Below are positions 27,188-36,503 of a stretch of DNA of 64,000 bases, in pieces (within the stretch, counting starts at the first letter, position 1; each line of letters opens with the position of its first letter). Source of the stretch: Aquimarina sp. AU474 (GTDB lineage Bacteria; Bacteroidota; Bacteroidia; Flavobacteriales; Flavobacteriaceae); the NCBI RefSeq assembly GCF_900312815.1, contig NZ_OMPE01000004.1:337358-401357 (forward strand). Direction: 5' to 3'. Below the pieces are notes generated by a model that did no database searches, was not told where the DNA came from, and was given only the letters and a program-made list of their open reading frames with translations. Made by a program: the position numbers and the translations under genes.

Positions 27188-29947
27188 TTAAAAATGTATT
27201 TTTATACGTATAGCCTGATCTAAGGATATATTCTTGTCTTGTTCTTTTAAAGATTTTACAAATTCTGGAGTTACTCGATGTATTTTTAAACTTTGTGCTT
27301 GCTCTGCAGTAATGTTTTTATACCCAATATCTTCAAAGGATTTTACAAATTCTGGAGTTACTCTATGGATTTTAAACGAGATAATATCATCCAAAGGAAG
27401 ATCTCCAAATCGAGTTTTCTTGAATGCCTGCAGGTATTCTGGAGATACATTGTGAATTTTTAGAGAGATCAATCCATCAATCCCGATATTCTTATATCCA
27501 AGTTTGGCATATTCTGAAGCTGTATCAGGAGATACATTATGTATTCTTAAAGAAGACGCTTTGTCTAAGGTAATGTTTTTGTATCCAGCTTTCTTAAATG
27601 AATTGATAAACTCTGGGGTTACATTATGTATTTTTAACCCTATAGCATCATCAATAGGAATGTTTTTGTACCCGGCTGCATTGAATCTCTTAATAAATTC
27701 AGGAGTTACATTATGAATCTTGAGTGAAATAATTTGATCTACAGAAATGTTCTTGTATCCAAGTTCTTTAAATTGTTTAATAAAATCATTGGGGTTACCC
27801 TTACTATCTTGATAGCTTTTACCATAACTATTGGTAGAACTTGACTGTGAATCTGAACTTTCAAAAACATCAGAATGATTATGCGAGCTTTTTACCTGTC
27901 CCGGAGTTACATTGTGAATTTTTAATTTGATTACATCTTGTATACTAAGATTGGTTTGTCCTGATTTTTTATAAGATTGTATAAGATCGGTAGTAATATT
28001 ATGAATTTTTAGTTTTTTGGCTTCTTGTAATGTAATATTAGGGAAACCAATTTTTTTAAGACTCGTAATATATGCTGGTGATACGTTATGAATTTTTAAT
28101 TCTTTCGCTTCTTTTAATGAAACATTAGTATATCCAATATTTTTAATAGACTTAATGTATTTTGGAGTTACGTTATGAATCTTAAGGTTTTTAGCTTCTT
28201 TTGTGGATATGTTAGCATAACCTTCTTTCTTAAACGAACTTATAAAATCAGGAGTTACGTTATGAATTTTTAATTTCATATAATCATCCAAAGACATCTT
28301 ACCATATCCTTTATTAGTATATGATGTTACAAATTCGGGAGTTACATTATGGATTTTTGCTTTCGTAATTTTCTTTAAAGAAGCCTGAGTTGTATTCAGT
28401 TTATTGATAAATTTGATGTATTTGATATCAACATCAAAAAGGTTTAGTTTGCTAATCTCTTCCATGGTATATTGATTATACCCCAGTGCAGTTAATTCTT
28501 TCCGGTACATTTTTAATTTATCAAGAGGAAGAGATTTATGAATGATATCTTCAAAATCATCCTGGTCGATATTAAGATTTTCCTTTTTAAGATAACTTAA
28601 ATATGTGTTATCAAAACCAGTAAGAAAACAATGCACAAGATCTCTGTTATTACCCTCTAAGCCATAAGCTTTAAGTGATTTTATAAAACTTTCATCCGGT
28701 GCAAAAGTATATCTTCCATCTCCCAGATTGTTTTCAAATTGCCCTACATAGGTCATGGTTCCAGCATCTTTTGTAATTACTAGTTGTTGTCTATCCCCTT
28801 TTGGGAAACCATTAAAATACACGGGATCATAGCATCTTGTAGTAGACCAAAAATTTCGTTTAAGAGGTTCGGCACTCCTATACATAATACAGAGTTTTCC
28901 ACCTCCAACTTCGGCATCCCAGACACCTTTGGTATAGTCCATTTTTAAAATGGATGTTTTATCTGTTTTTACGACAGGATTTTCAATGGTTTCTTCAGTA
29001 GTATTCACCAAAGATTCATTTGGCTTAACGGGATTAAAAGAAAGCACCGTAATCGCTAGTAATGGAATAATGATTAGGTATTTCCATCCTGATTTTGCAG
29101 TTGATTTTTTTGAATTCATCATGAGTATTCGTTTTTTGAGAAATGATTGATTATAGCTTGTTGCCAAGCCGGTAGGCATATTAGGAGTTGAGACTTTTAA
29201 AAGATTCATTTGATAGGCTTCTTTATTTTCACCTATATTAAGCATTCCGTCATCTGTAAGATATTCTAGATTATTATCAATAGCTTTTCTATATAACCAT
29301 GCAAAAGGGTTAAACCATTGTAACGTGACTAGCAATTCTACAAGGAGCATATCCATAGTATGCTTACCTTTAATGTGCATTTGTTCATGCTTTAAAATCT
29401 GTAAATATGTATCAGGATTATACTGACTTGGATTCATGAATATGCGATTCAGGAAAGAATAAGGTGCGTGATTTTTGGTAGTTTCTACAATTTTATAATC
29501 GTCTACTTCTACTGTAGGGTATTTTAACATTCGATATACCAAAACTCCTAACTGAATAAGGAAATGAATACCAAACACAAGGATTCCTAGTATGTAAATG
29601 TATAGTACTATGGTTTTCCAGTTTATTGAGGTAGCAACCGAATCGGTAATTACAGAAGTGTTTTCAGATAAAGTAGTTGATTCTTGGTGCACTACAGGTG
29701 GCTGTGATAATTCGATAGTATCAGGAGAAATGTTGGATAACACAGGTGTATCCAGCGTTTCTTGTGCCAAAAGACTTTTGAAGGATAAATTTTCCGGTAT
29801 GCTTATAAAGGGTAGGGTAAATGATAATACTATTAGAGATAATAGTACCCACCGATTTAAACCGTAGAACGTTTCTTTTGATAGAAAAAACCGATAAATA
29901 ATATAAGACAATGCTATTAAGGCGGAGCTATGAATGATGTAATCCAT
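27188..29947 (-). CDS. BlaR1/MecR1-like M56 metallopeptidase with a long KIHNVTPE repeat domain
   Basis: A 919-residue membrane sensor-protease. Membrane helices lie at about 5-22, 33-50 and 112-140. The gluzincin motif HEQMH is at 187-191 with NNLEYLTDD further on, and another helix (about 278-298) leads outside. The extracytoplasmic part begins with an unassigned domain. From about residue 531 come roughly twelve units of 29 residues with consensus LKIHNVTPEFI..F...GYKNI; unit six carries an insertion. Classic BlaR1 has a penicillin-binding domain instead, so the signal sensed here is unlikely to be a beta-lactam by that route. It overlaps the BlaI-type gene by one base, forming a sensor-repressor operon. 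Confidence 0.9.
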   Translation of the reverse strand: MDYIIHSSALIALSYIIYRFFLSKETFYGLNRWVLLSLIVLSFTLPFISIPENLSFKSLLAQETLDTPVLSNISPDTIELSQPPVVHQESTTLSENTSVITDSVATSINWKTIVLYIYILGILVFGIHFLIQLGVLVYRMLKYPTVEVDDYKIVETTKNHAPYSFLNRIFMNPSQYNPDTYLQILKHEQMHIKGKHTMDMLLVELLVTLQWFNPFAWLYRKAIDNNLEYLTDDGMLNIGENKEAYQMNLLKVSTPNMPTGLATSYNQSFLKKRILMMNSKKSTAKSGWKYLIIIPLLAITVLSFNPVKPNESLVNTTEETIENPVVKTDKTSILKMDYTKGVWDAEVGGGKLCIMYRSAEPLKRNFWSTTRCYDPVYFNGFPKGDRQQLVITKDAGTMTYVGQFENNLGDGRYTFAPDESFIKSLKAYGLEGNNRDLVHCFLTGFDNTYLSYLKKENLNIDQDDFEDIIHKSLPLDKLKMYRKELTALGYNQYTMEEISKLNLFDVDIKYIKFINKLNTTQASLKKITKAKIHNVTPEFVTSYTNKGYGKMSLDDYMKLKIHNVTPDFISSFKKEGYANISTKEAKNLKIHNVTPKYIKSIKNIGYTNVSLKEAKELKIHNVSPAYITSLKKIGFPNITLQEAKKLKIHNITTDLIQSYKKSGQTNLSIQDVIKLKIHNVTPGQVKSSHNHSDVFESSDSQSSSTNSYGKSYQDSKGNPNDFIKQFKELGYKNISVDQIISLKIHNVTPEFIKRFNAAGYKNIPIDDAIGLKIHNVTPEFINSFKKAGYKNITLDKASSLRIHNVSPDTASEYAKLGYKNIGIDGLISLKIHNVSPEYLQAFKKTRFGDLPLDDIISFKIHRVTPEFVKSFEDIGYKNITAEQAQSLKIHRVTPEFVKSLKEQDKNISLDQAIRIKIHF
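27200..28357 (-). repeat. Array of about twelve 29-codon repeats inside the BlaR1-like gene
   Basis: Each unit begins (L/F)KIHNVTPE or a close variant such as LRIHNVSP or FKIHRVTPE. Units differ by many substitutions, so the DNA copies are not near-identical. The array therefore looks old and selected rather than freshly expanded. Confidence 0.85.
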
Positions 29948-30306
29948 TACTTTTTGTTTTTTATTAGTTGAATAATTTCTTCTAATTCTTCGGTATTGAT
30001 TTTTTCTTCTTTAGCAAAGAACTTTACCAGGGCCAGAGGAGAGTTATCAAAATAATTATGTACTACCTCTCCTAATACTTCTTTTTGATACGCATCCTTG
30101 GATATCAATGGATAGTATTGAAAACTATTACCATAAGCTACGTGGCTAATAAACCCTTTTTCTTCAAGAATTTTTACAATAGTGGCAGTGGTATTATAAT
30201 GTGGTTTTGGATCTGTCAATTCTTCTATGATCTCTTTTATAAAAGCTTTCTCAAGTTTCCATAAACTTTGCATGATCTGTTCTTCTCTTTTTGCTAATTT
30301 TTGCAT
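29947..30306 (-). CDS. BlaI/MecI-family transcriptional repressor
   Basis: A 119-residue winged-helix repressor of the BlaI/MecI/CopY family. The start MQKLAKREEQIMQSLWKLEK and the helix pattern PHYNTTATIVKILEEKGFI are characteristic of the DNA-binding domain. The C-terminal part dimerises and is the site cut when the partner metallopeptidase is activated. I chose ATG 30306 over an upstream TTG because all known members begin with the lysine-rich start seen here. Two 14-bp operators lie upstream at 30335 and 30355, so autoregulation is likely. Confidence 0.92.
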   Translation of the reverse strand: MQKLAKREEQIMQSLWKLEKAFIKEIIEELTDPKPHYNTTATIVKILEEKGFISHVAYGNSFQYYPLISKDAYQKEVLGEVVHNYFDNSPLALVKFFAKEEKINTEELEEIIQLIKNKK

Positions 30307-30334
30307 GGTAATTATTTTACAAAACAAACCTACT

Positions 30335-30368
30335 ACTAATTTATTAGTTTTACAACTAATTTATTAGT
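30335..30368 (-). promoter_or_regulatory. Tandem operators of the BlaI-type repressor
   Basis: Two identical copies of ACTAATTTATTAGT (30335-30348 and 30355-30368) have perfect six-base arms and a two-base centre. Their centres are 20 bp apart, about two helical turns, and they lie 29-62 bases upstream of the repressor start codon. This is the expected place for BlaI-family autorepression; the protein-site match is inferred. Confidence 0.7.
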
Positions 30369-30455
30369 AGTTTAACTAACGAGTTAGGAATTAATCTTGT
30401 AAGATGTTGATTTTGAAAGAGTTTTTGGGTATTGTTAAATATTTGTGAATATATT

Positions 30456-31391
30456 CTAGAATGGTAATTTAGCGAGATCCACATTGCCACCAGAAAGGAT
30501 AATTCCAATTTTTTTATTCTCGAAACGTTGTTTTTCTCGTAAAAGTGCTGCAAACGCAACTGCAGAAGAAGGTTCTATAATTATCTTCATTCGTTCCCAT
30601 ATTAGCTTCATTGTGCTAATAATTTCTTGTTCTTCTACTCGTATAATTTCAGAAACATGTTTTTGTATGATAGGGAAATTGATATCACCGAGTTGGGTCT
30701 TAAGGCCATCGGCAATAGTATTAGCCGTAGTGTTAGTCTCAATTGCACCACTTTGCAAAGAACGATAGGCATCATCAACTTCAAAAGGTTCTCCGCCAAT
30801 GATCTTGCAATCATTCCCAAAATAATGAGTTGCTAGGGCAGTACCACTAACTAAACCACCCCCTCCAATAGGAGTGAAAATATATTCAAGATCAGGTAAA
30901 TCTTCCAAAAGTTCTAGAGCTGCAGTACCTTGGCCTAGGATGACATCAAGATCATTTGAAGGGTGCAGAAAAAACGCTCCTTTTTCTTTTTGTATCACCT
31001 CTGCTGCTTTTTCTCTTTCTTCAAGAGTAGGAATACATTCTATAATTTCTCCACCATATCCCCTTACTGCTTCTTTTTTTACTTCGGGAGCTGTAGATGG
31101 CATCACTATATACGCTTTTACACCGAGGCTTTTGGCAGCAAGAGATAATGCTTGCGCAAAATTCCCTGATGAATGAGTAACAACACCTTTTGATTGTTGT
31201 TCTTTTGATAATTGTAAAATAGCATTAGCCGCACCTCGCATTTTGAAAGCACCCATGCGTTGAAAATTTTCACATTTAAAATAGATAGATGCTTTAGAGA
31301 TTTCATTAAGTAGAGTAGAGGTAAGTACTGGGGTTCTGTGGATATATGGTTTTATTCGTGCGCTGCAGTCGGTAAGATCTTTTTTAGTCAT
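30456..31391 (-). CDS. PLP-dependent threonine/serine dehydratase family enzyme
   Basis: A 311-residue fold-type II PLP enzyme. FKCENFQRMGAFKMRGA holds the PLP-binding lysine, SSGNFAQAL is the substrate asparagine loop, and GGGGLVSGTAL binds the cofactor phosphate. The length lacks the ACT regulatory domain of biosynthetic IlvA, so it is the catabolic (TdcB-like) or serine racemase type. Activity is likely threonine or serine deamination to the 2-oxo acid; racemase function cannot be excluded. The stop lies close to the hydrolase gene behind it on the same strand. Confidence 0.9.
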   Translation of the reverse strand: MTKKDLTDCSARIKPYIHRTPVLTSTLLNEISKASIYFKCENFQRMGAFKMRGAANAILQLSKEQQSKGVVTHSSGNFAQALSLAAKSLGVKAYIVMPSTAPEVKKEAVRGYGGEIIECIPTLEEREKAAEVIQKEKGAFFLHPSNDLDVILGQGTAALELLEDLPDLEYIFTPIGGGGLVSGTALATHYFGNDCKIIGGEPFEVDDAYRSLQSGAIETNTTANTIADGLKTQLGDINFPIIQKHVSEIIRVEEQEIISTMKLIWERMKIIIEPSSAVAFAALLREKQRFENKKIGIILSGGNVDLAKLPF

Positions 31392-31428
31392 GTTGTTGTG
31401 TTACATTTTTTAATTGTAAATGGTGATT

Positions 31429-32277
31429 TTATATAGAATCAAACCAGTCTAAGGTTTTTACCCAAAGTGTGTCTTTAAACTTTCGACTAAAAAAACCAAA
31501 ATGCCCAATTTTTTGAGTAGGAACATCAGCTAATTTTATCATCTCTAATTTTTTATCCGATTGCTCAAAAAAATCATGAATTCGCTTAATAGCTATTTCG
31601 GTCCCTATAGGATCATCCTCAATACCTAAGGTGAGTAATTTTGCAGTGCACGTATGATAAAAGAATTGTACTCCTTTGGTTTCTAATTGTGTTTTCATGT
31701 TTTCGTGGTGCCTTCTACTATGCCATTGTTTGATCACACCTTTTGGTACATCTTCTAACATTCGAAGTCTTTTTCCAGGAAAATACCCCACAACAGTCGT
31801 TATCATAGGTAATATCATATGCCATATGATATAGATTTTGGTTTTGTGTTTTTTTGACCAATCTTTATAATAAGCAGTTTGAGCACCTATAGTAATAATA
31901 CCGCTTATATCTTTGTTTTTTTCTGTCATTCCGATGATGGTACCACCAATACTATGTCCTAATACTATTATTTTATCGTCTACAAAAGTTATTTTGGCAT
32001 AATCTATAATAGCCGAAAAATCATGTTGACCCCATTCAAGAAATGTAGTTTTAAAACCTCTTAATCGTTTGGGTCTTGAGTCGGCAATACCTCGATAATC
32101 ATAAGTAATTACATTATACCCTTTTTTGGACATCAATGTAGCATAATGATGATATAAAGTCTTACTCACGGCAGTAGCCGAATTAATGATTAAAACTTTA
32201 TTTTTGGGTATAGATGCAGACGCCAAGTACATATTTGCCGAAAGTAAATAACCGTCTTTAGTTCTAATGTTGATCAT
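31429..32277 (-). CDS. Alpha/beta hydrolase
   Basis: A 282-residue alpha/beta-hydrolase. GHSIGGT is the nucleophile elbow, and the opening YDYRGIADSRPKR resembles COG4757-type predicted hydrolases. A terminal region containing HFGFFSRKFKDTLW supplies the catalytic His. It is cytoplasmic by lack of a signal. The substrate is unknown. The epimerase gene begins 17 bases upstream on the same strand. Confidence 0.82.
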   Translation of the reverse strand: MINIRTKDGYLLSANMYLASASIPKNKVLIINSATAVSKTLYHHYATLMSKKGYNVITYDYRGIADSRPKRLRGFKTTFLEWGQHDFSAIIDYAKITFVDDKIIVLGHSIGGTIIGMTEKNKDISGIITIGAQTAYYKDWSKKHKTKIYIIWHMILPMITTVVGYFPGKRLRMLEDVPKGVIKQWHSRRHHENMKTQLETKGVQFFYHTCTAKLLTLGIEDDPIGTEIAIKRIHDFFEQSDKKLEMIKLADVPTQKIGHFGFFSRKFKDTLWVKTLDWFDSI

Positions 32278-32294
32278 TTAATAAAAGTGATAAT

Positions 32295-33293
32295 TTAGCT
32301 TTTAATATAGTTATTGGACTTAAACCAAGCTATTGTCTTTTGTATAGCAGTATCTATCGAAGTCTTAGGCTCATAATTTAATTCTTTTTTGGCTTTATTG
32401 CCGTCTAAAAATTGCCCTGCAGACATTACGGCAATGGCAGTATCATCAAGTAAAGGTAATTCACCACCAAATAACTTGTATTTTGTAATTTTAAATTTAG
32501 AAACCATTTTGGCCAGACCAAGTGATACTTCTTTAGGTATTGTATCCATACCCTCGATCGTAATTATTTTATGAATAACATCCTTCATAGAAATATTCTC
32601 TCCGGTGATAAGGTAGCGTTCACCAATACGACCATGAATACAGGCCGCCAGAAGGCCTTTTGCAGCATCACCAGCATAAATAACGTTTCGATTACCATTT
32701 ACAAACCCTGGTAATGTTTGGTTTATTGTATTGGTAATAATACGCCCTGTTGATGGTCCATGGTCATATTCCCCAAAGGTCATAGAAGGTATACCGATTA
32801 CAATCGGAATACCTGATTGGCCAGCTTCTCTTGCCATTTTATCCATAATCCATTTTACTTGAACATAAGCAGATTTGTTTTTTGGACTACTAGTATAAAT
32901 CTCATTTTCGTTGGCTGTACCACTATCGGATTTTGGTATTGCAATGGCTCCGCCAAGGTAAAGTCCTTTTGTAACGGTACTCTTCTTAAGAGCATTAATA
33001 AAATTACCCATTTGTTGTTTGGCAATTTTTATTTCATCCTTCAATGGTTTTGGAGCAGAAGGGTAGTAGGCTCCGCAATTAAGAACATAGTCCAACCCTT
33101 CAAAAGATTTTGAAAGACTTTCTTGATCATTGAGATCAGCTATTCGTCCGTTATAATCCAGTTCATTAATTGATGAGAGATCCGAAGTTTTTCTATGAAT
33201 AACGTAAAGCAAGTTATCTGGATCTTCTAAAATGTGTTTGGCGACGTGATGCCCTAACATTCCGGTTGCTCCTATAACTGCAATTTTTTTCAT
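32295..33293 (-). CDS. NAD-dependent epimerase/dehydratase (extended SDR)
   Basis: A 332-residue extended short-chain dehydrogenase. The start MKKIAVIGATGMLGHHVAKH has the GxxGxxG NAD(P) motif. NCGAYYPS and the YxxxK catalytic pair (SAYVQVKWIMD) are present. Members include flavonol reductase-like and sugar epimerase proteins. The reaction here is undetermined. It probably forms an operon with the downstream hydrolase. Confidence 0.85.
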   Translation of the reverse strand: MKKIAVIGATGMLGHHVAKHILEDPDNLLYVIHRKTSDLSSINELDYNGRIADLNDQESLSKSFEGLDYVLNCGAYYPSAPKPLKDEIKIAKQQMGNFINALKKSTVTKGLYLGGAIAIPKSDSGTANENEIYTSSPKNKSAYVQVKWIMDKMAREAGQSGIPIVIGIPSMTFGEYDHGPSTGRIITNTINQTLPGFVNGNRNVIYAGDAAKGLLAACIHGRIGERYLITGENISMKDVIHKIITIEGMDTIPKEVSLGLAKMVSKFKITKYKLFGGELPLLDDTAIAVMSAGQFLDGNKAKKELNYEPKTSIDTAIQKTIAWFKSNNYIKS

Positions 33294-33335
33294 ATCATCA
33301 TTATATTTTGATCTATCATTTAAATTCTTGATGCT

Positions 33336-33361
33336 AAAAAAATGGCCTCTAATCAGAGGCC
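33336..33361 (-). terminator. Terminator after the small secreted protein gene
   Basis: GGCCTCT/AGAGGCC (33344-33361, loop AATC) preceded by a run of A gives a stem followed by T on the minus strand. Confidence 0.8.
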
Positions 33362-33449
33362 GAATATATATTTTAACAATTAACCTTTATCGACATATTA
33401 CATGGAGTTTTTAATGTAATACAATAGATGTTGATCAATATCTTTACTT

Positions 33450-33848
33450 TTATTGAGCAGCTCTGTATTCTCCTCCAGGTCCGGCCTGTAAATCAATTAC
33501 TTTAGTCCTTTCATTTTTAGAGGATGCCCATCCTTTCTTTTCACCATTTAAAACACCTACCACCATTCCTTCAATAGAAGCATCGTCTTTATCTGAAGTT
33601 ATTGTGATAACATGTTTACCATTACCCAAGTTTTTCTCAAAAGGAGTTTGTACTGCTTTTAAGATAGTTTCTTTAGGTTCTCTGCTTGTATTCGAATAAC
33701 TTAGGATTTTTAAATCAAAAGTCTCGACAGTACCCTTTACTGATTTTACTGTTAGAAGATAAGTGTACCCTTCATTTACATTTTCGGTAGTAAAACTTGT
33801 GCCAACAATTCCGATAAGAACAAGTATAGCTATAATTTTAATTTTCAT
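33450..33848 (-). CDS. Hypothetical secreted protein, paralogue 1
   Basis: A 132-residue exported protein. The first 21 residues form a signal peptide. The mature part opens YTYLLTVKSVKGTVETFDLK and ends KVIDLQAGPGGEYRAAQ. It is related to the neighbouring 33930-34322 protein in the signal, the YxLTVxS opening and the LQAGPxG end. I recognise no family. The high charge and simple beta pattern suggest a small soluble periplasmic protein. Confidence 0.65.
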   Translation of the reverse strand: MKIKIIAILVLIGIVGTSFTTENVNEGYTYLLTVKSVKGTVETFDLKILSYSNTSREPKETILKAVQTPFEKNLGNGKHVITITSDKDDASIEGMVVGVLNGEKKGWASSKNERTKVIDLQAGPGGEYRAAQ

Positions 33849-33929
33849 AATGATACTTTTTTAGATATATAATTTTATAATAAGGCTATTTTTTCATTCA
33901 TTTTAATGTTTAAAAAAAGAAAATCGTAA

Positions 33930-34322
33930 CTACCAATCTGTAAGTACTCCGGTTTGACCTTCGGGACCTGCCTGAAGTTTTATCATTTTGTGATCCTTGT
34001 TGGAGTAAACAGCCCACGTCCATTTTTTTTCTTTAAGTACTCCTGCTACATTTGCTTCAATAGACCCATCTGCAATACCTTTATCAACAATAATATCATA
34101 AGTACCGACACCTAGTTTCTTTTCAAAAGGAGTTTTTAAATCTTTGAATATAACATCTTTTTTATTTGGACTCTTTAGAATAAGATCAAAATTTTGTGTC
34201 TGATCATTAAGAGATGTCACAGTAAGTACATACGTATATTTGTCATCATTATTATTTTGAGTAGTAAAACTCATCGTAATAATAACTAGTAATAGCAATA
34301 AGGAAAATAGCTTGATTTTCAT
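33930..34322 (-). CDS. Hypothetical secreted protein, paralogue 2
   Basis: A 130-residue exported protein with a 21-residue signal and a mature part starting DKYTYVLTVTSLNDQTQNFDL. It shares the KTPFEKKLGVGTYDI centre and MIKLQAGPEGQ end with the gene downstream (KTPFEKNLGNGKHVI, LQAGPGG). The pair arose by tandem duplication and has diverged well. Function is unknown. Confidence 0.65.
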   Translation of the reverse strand: MKIKLFSLLLLLVIITMSFTTQNNNDDKYTYVLTVTSLNDQTQNFDLILKSPNKKDVIFKDLKTPFEKKLGVGTYDIIVDKGIADGSIEANVAGVLKEKKWTWAVYSNKDHKMIKLQAGPEGQTGVLTDW

Positions 34323-34438
34323 GTTTTTGATTACTTTATTTGGGGTAAATAATGCTTTAACTAATGTTTAAATCTCGTTATTTTTTTCTAAACTCTTTTA
34401 AAAAAGCTGATTTATTTATAATAGATCATCGTTTTTAA

Positions 34439-34470
34439 CAAAAAATCCAACCTGTAAGAGGTTGGATTTT
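34439..34470 (-). terminator. dnaN terminator
   Basis: AAAATCCAACC (34442-34452) pairs with GGTTGGATTTT (34460-34470), and an A run (T on the minus strand) follows. It lies between dnaN and the paralogous secreted protein genes. Confidence 0.8.
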
Positions 34471-34491
34471 CTATATAGTATTTAAAGTATA

Positions 34492-35610
34492 TTAATTGTT
34501 AAGCATCACTGGCATTACCAACATGGTCACATGTTCACCTTCATCTAAACCATCTACAGGTGTAAGAATTCCTGCTCTATTAGGTAATGACATTTCTAAC
34601 TGCACATCATCGGCATTTAGGTTATTAAGCATTTCACTAAGAAAACGTGAATTAAATCCTATTTGCATATCATCACCTTGATAATCACATGTTAGTCTTT
34701 CTTCGGCTTTATTAGAATAATCAATATCCTCTGCAGATACATTTAATTCTGCTCCGGCAATTTTTAAACGAATTTGATGGGTTGTTTTATTAGAGAAAAT
34801 AGATACTCTTCTCACAGAATTTAAGAACTGCGTTCGAGCTATAGTTAATTTATTAGGGTTTTCTTTTGGGATTACAGCCTCGTAATTAGGATATTTTCCG
34901 TCGATTAATCTACAGATCAATTGAGTTTCGTCAAAAGTAAACTTAGCATTAGATTCATTATATTCGATCAAGACTTCACTATCACTTCCTGCTAGAATTC
35001 CTTTTAATAAGTTTAAAGGTTTTTTTGGCATAATAAACTCTGCCGATTGTGAGGCTTTTACATCACCACGCGTATATTTTACCAACTTATGAGCATCAGT
35101 AGCCACAAATGTTAAGCCTTCTGTAGAAAATTGAAAAAACACACCACTCATTACAGGTCTTAGATCATCATTACCTGTTGCAAAAATAGTTTTACTTACT
35201 GCAGTAGCTAAAATATCACCCAAAAGAGTTGTAGCACTTGGGTCTTCTAACTCTACCGCTTTAGGAAATTCTTCACCATTTGCATAAGCCAAAGCATATT
35301 TACCATGATTAGAACTTATTTCTACAGTGTTGTTATCACCCGCTACAAAGGTTAGCGGTTGCTCAGGAAAAGTTTTTAACGTCTCTAACAGTAATTTGGC
35401 AGGCACTGCTATAATTCCCTGATCAGAAGATTCTACTTCTAGTTTGGTAGACATAGTAGTCTCCAAATCAGATGCAGAAACAGTTAATGCATTATTATCT
35501 AATTCAAACAAAAAATTATCTAATATAGGTAAGGTGTTGCTGTTATTAATTACCCCACCTAGTACCTGGAGTTGTTTTAATAAGTATGAACTGGATACTA
35601 TAAATTTCAT
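34492..35610 (-). CDS. dnaN: DNA polymerase III beta subunit (sliding clamp)
   Basis: The dimeric sliding clamp that tethers DNA polymerase III. The 372-residue length and the three-domain layout are typical. Motifs include MKFIVSSSYLLKQLQVLGGV, KLLLETLKTFPEQPL, PVMSGVFFQFSTEGLTFVATDAHKLVKY (as PVMSGVFFQF and VATDAHKLVKY), the PKKPLNLLKGIL linker and LVMPVMLNN at the end. No dnaA or origin lies in this window. Confidence 0.97.
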   Translation of the reverse strand: MKFIVSSSYLLKQLQVLGGVINNSNTLPILDNFLFELDNNALTVSASDLETTMSTKLEVESSDQGIIAVPAKLLLETLKTFPEQPLTFVAGDNNTVEISSNHGKYALAYANGEEFPKAVELEDPSATTLLGDILATAVSKTIFATGNDDLRPVMSGVFFQFSTEGLTFVATDAHKLVKYTRGDVKASQSAEFIMPKKPLNLLKGILAGSDSEVLIEYNESNAKFTFDETQLICRLIDGKYPNYEAVIPKENPNKLTIARTQFLNSVRRVSIFSNKTTHQIRLKIAGAELNVSAEDIDYSNKAEERLTCDYQGDDMQIGFNSRFLSEMLNNLNADDVQLEMSLPNRAGILTPVDGLDEGEHVTMLVMPVMLNN

Positions 35611-35850
35611 TGGTGTTTCTTTATTGTTTGTTAGTTGTAAAACAAAATTTTCCGTAATACATTGATACTATTCGAGTAGCATTGTAATGATCTATTTAAT
35701 AAATACGAGCGACAGTTTTACTCAGTTTTACGCAAATATAATCGTAATCGATAAGGATTTTGGTATGCATAAAACCATAGTTATTAACAAACCTAAGGGA
35801 GTTATTGACTATCTGCTACCAATTATAAATTACAAACGATGATTTTTGAT

Positions 35851-36429
35851 TTATTGCTTAGAAGAATCGTCCATAAGTTTATCGGTGTAATGTGCTTTGT
35901 GTTTGGGTTGTTCAAAACGTTTTTTGTTATATACCGATGATTCTCCTTTTGGGATAGATAAACTTTGCCATGAAGGTCCTGCAATCATTTTTCCGATCAC
36001 TACAATTTGTCCGATATGATATGAGTAATGCGCTAATTGTCTATTAATAGCCTCGGTGATGCTATGTTCGATATTACGAATGTAAATAGGATTGTCGAAA
36101 TTAGTTTCATTAATACTATCTAGAGCATCAAAAAGACACTGCCATCCATCATTCCATTTAATTAATACTTCTTCTTTGGTTTTAATATCATCTTCAAACT
36201 CTGCATCACGCATTCTCCATTCTTTTTCGCCATCAGAGGTTAAAAAATCGGTCCATCTCGATTTCATATTACCCCAAAGATGTTTAATGATAATGGCAAT
36301 ACTATTACTATCGTCATTATACTGCCAAAAAAGTTGCTCATTGGGAAGTTGCGCAATCGTTTTTTCTCCTAAAGATTGATAGTATTTAAATTGCTTTTGT
36401 ATTCCTTCAAGATATTGAGTGGCGTTCAT
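35851..36429 (-). CDS. DUF1572 (DinB-like) protein
   Basis: A 192-residue soluble protein of the DinB/YfiT-like four-helix bundle superfamily. NSIAIIIKHLWGNMKSRWTDF and RQLAHYSYHIGQIVVIGKM contain the conserved histidines that bind a metal in this superfamily. Members include thiol S-transferases; the function of DUF1572 is unknown. It is monocistronic. Confidence 0.82.
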   Translation of the reverse strand: MNATQYLEGIQKQFKYYQSLGEKTIAQLPNEQLFWQYNDDSNSIAIIIKHLWGNMKSRWTDFLTSDGEKEWRMRDAEFEDDIKTKEEVLIKWNDGWQCLFDALDSINETNFDNPIYIRNIEHSITEAINRQLAHYSYHIGQIVVIGKMIAGPSWQSLSIPKGESSVYNKKRFEQPKHKAHYTDKLMDDSSKQ

Positions 36430-36503
36430 ACGGATTATGTGGTTTGTTTTAAAGATACAGGTTTTAGAACATATTAAAAATAAGGATTACAAAATTATTC
36501 TAA

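Noticed and set aside
27234..27716. Plus-strand open frames opposite the BlaR1-like gene
   Set aside because: They are the antisense of the repeat array, without signals of their own.
27200..28357. Regularly spaced repeats resembling a CRISPR array
   Set aside because: The repeats are in-frame 29-codon protein units with no constant spacers.
35611..35850. Replication origin beside dnaN
   Set aside because: No dnaA gene and no cluster of DnaA boxes.
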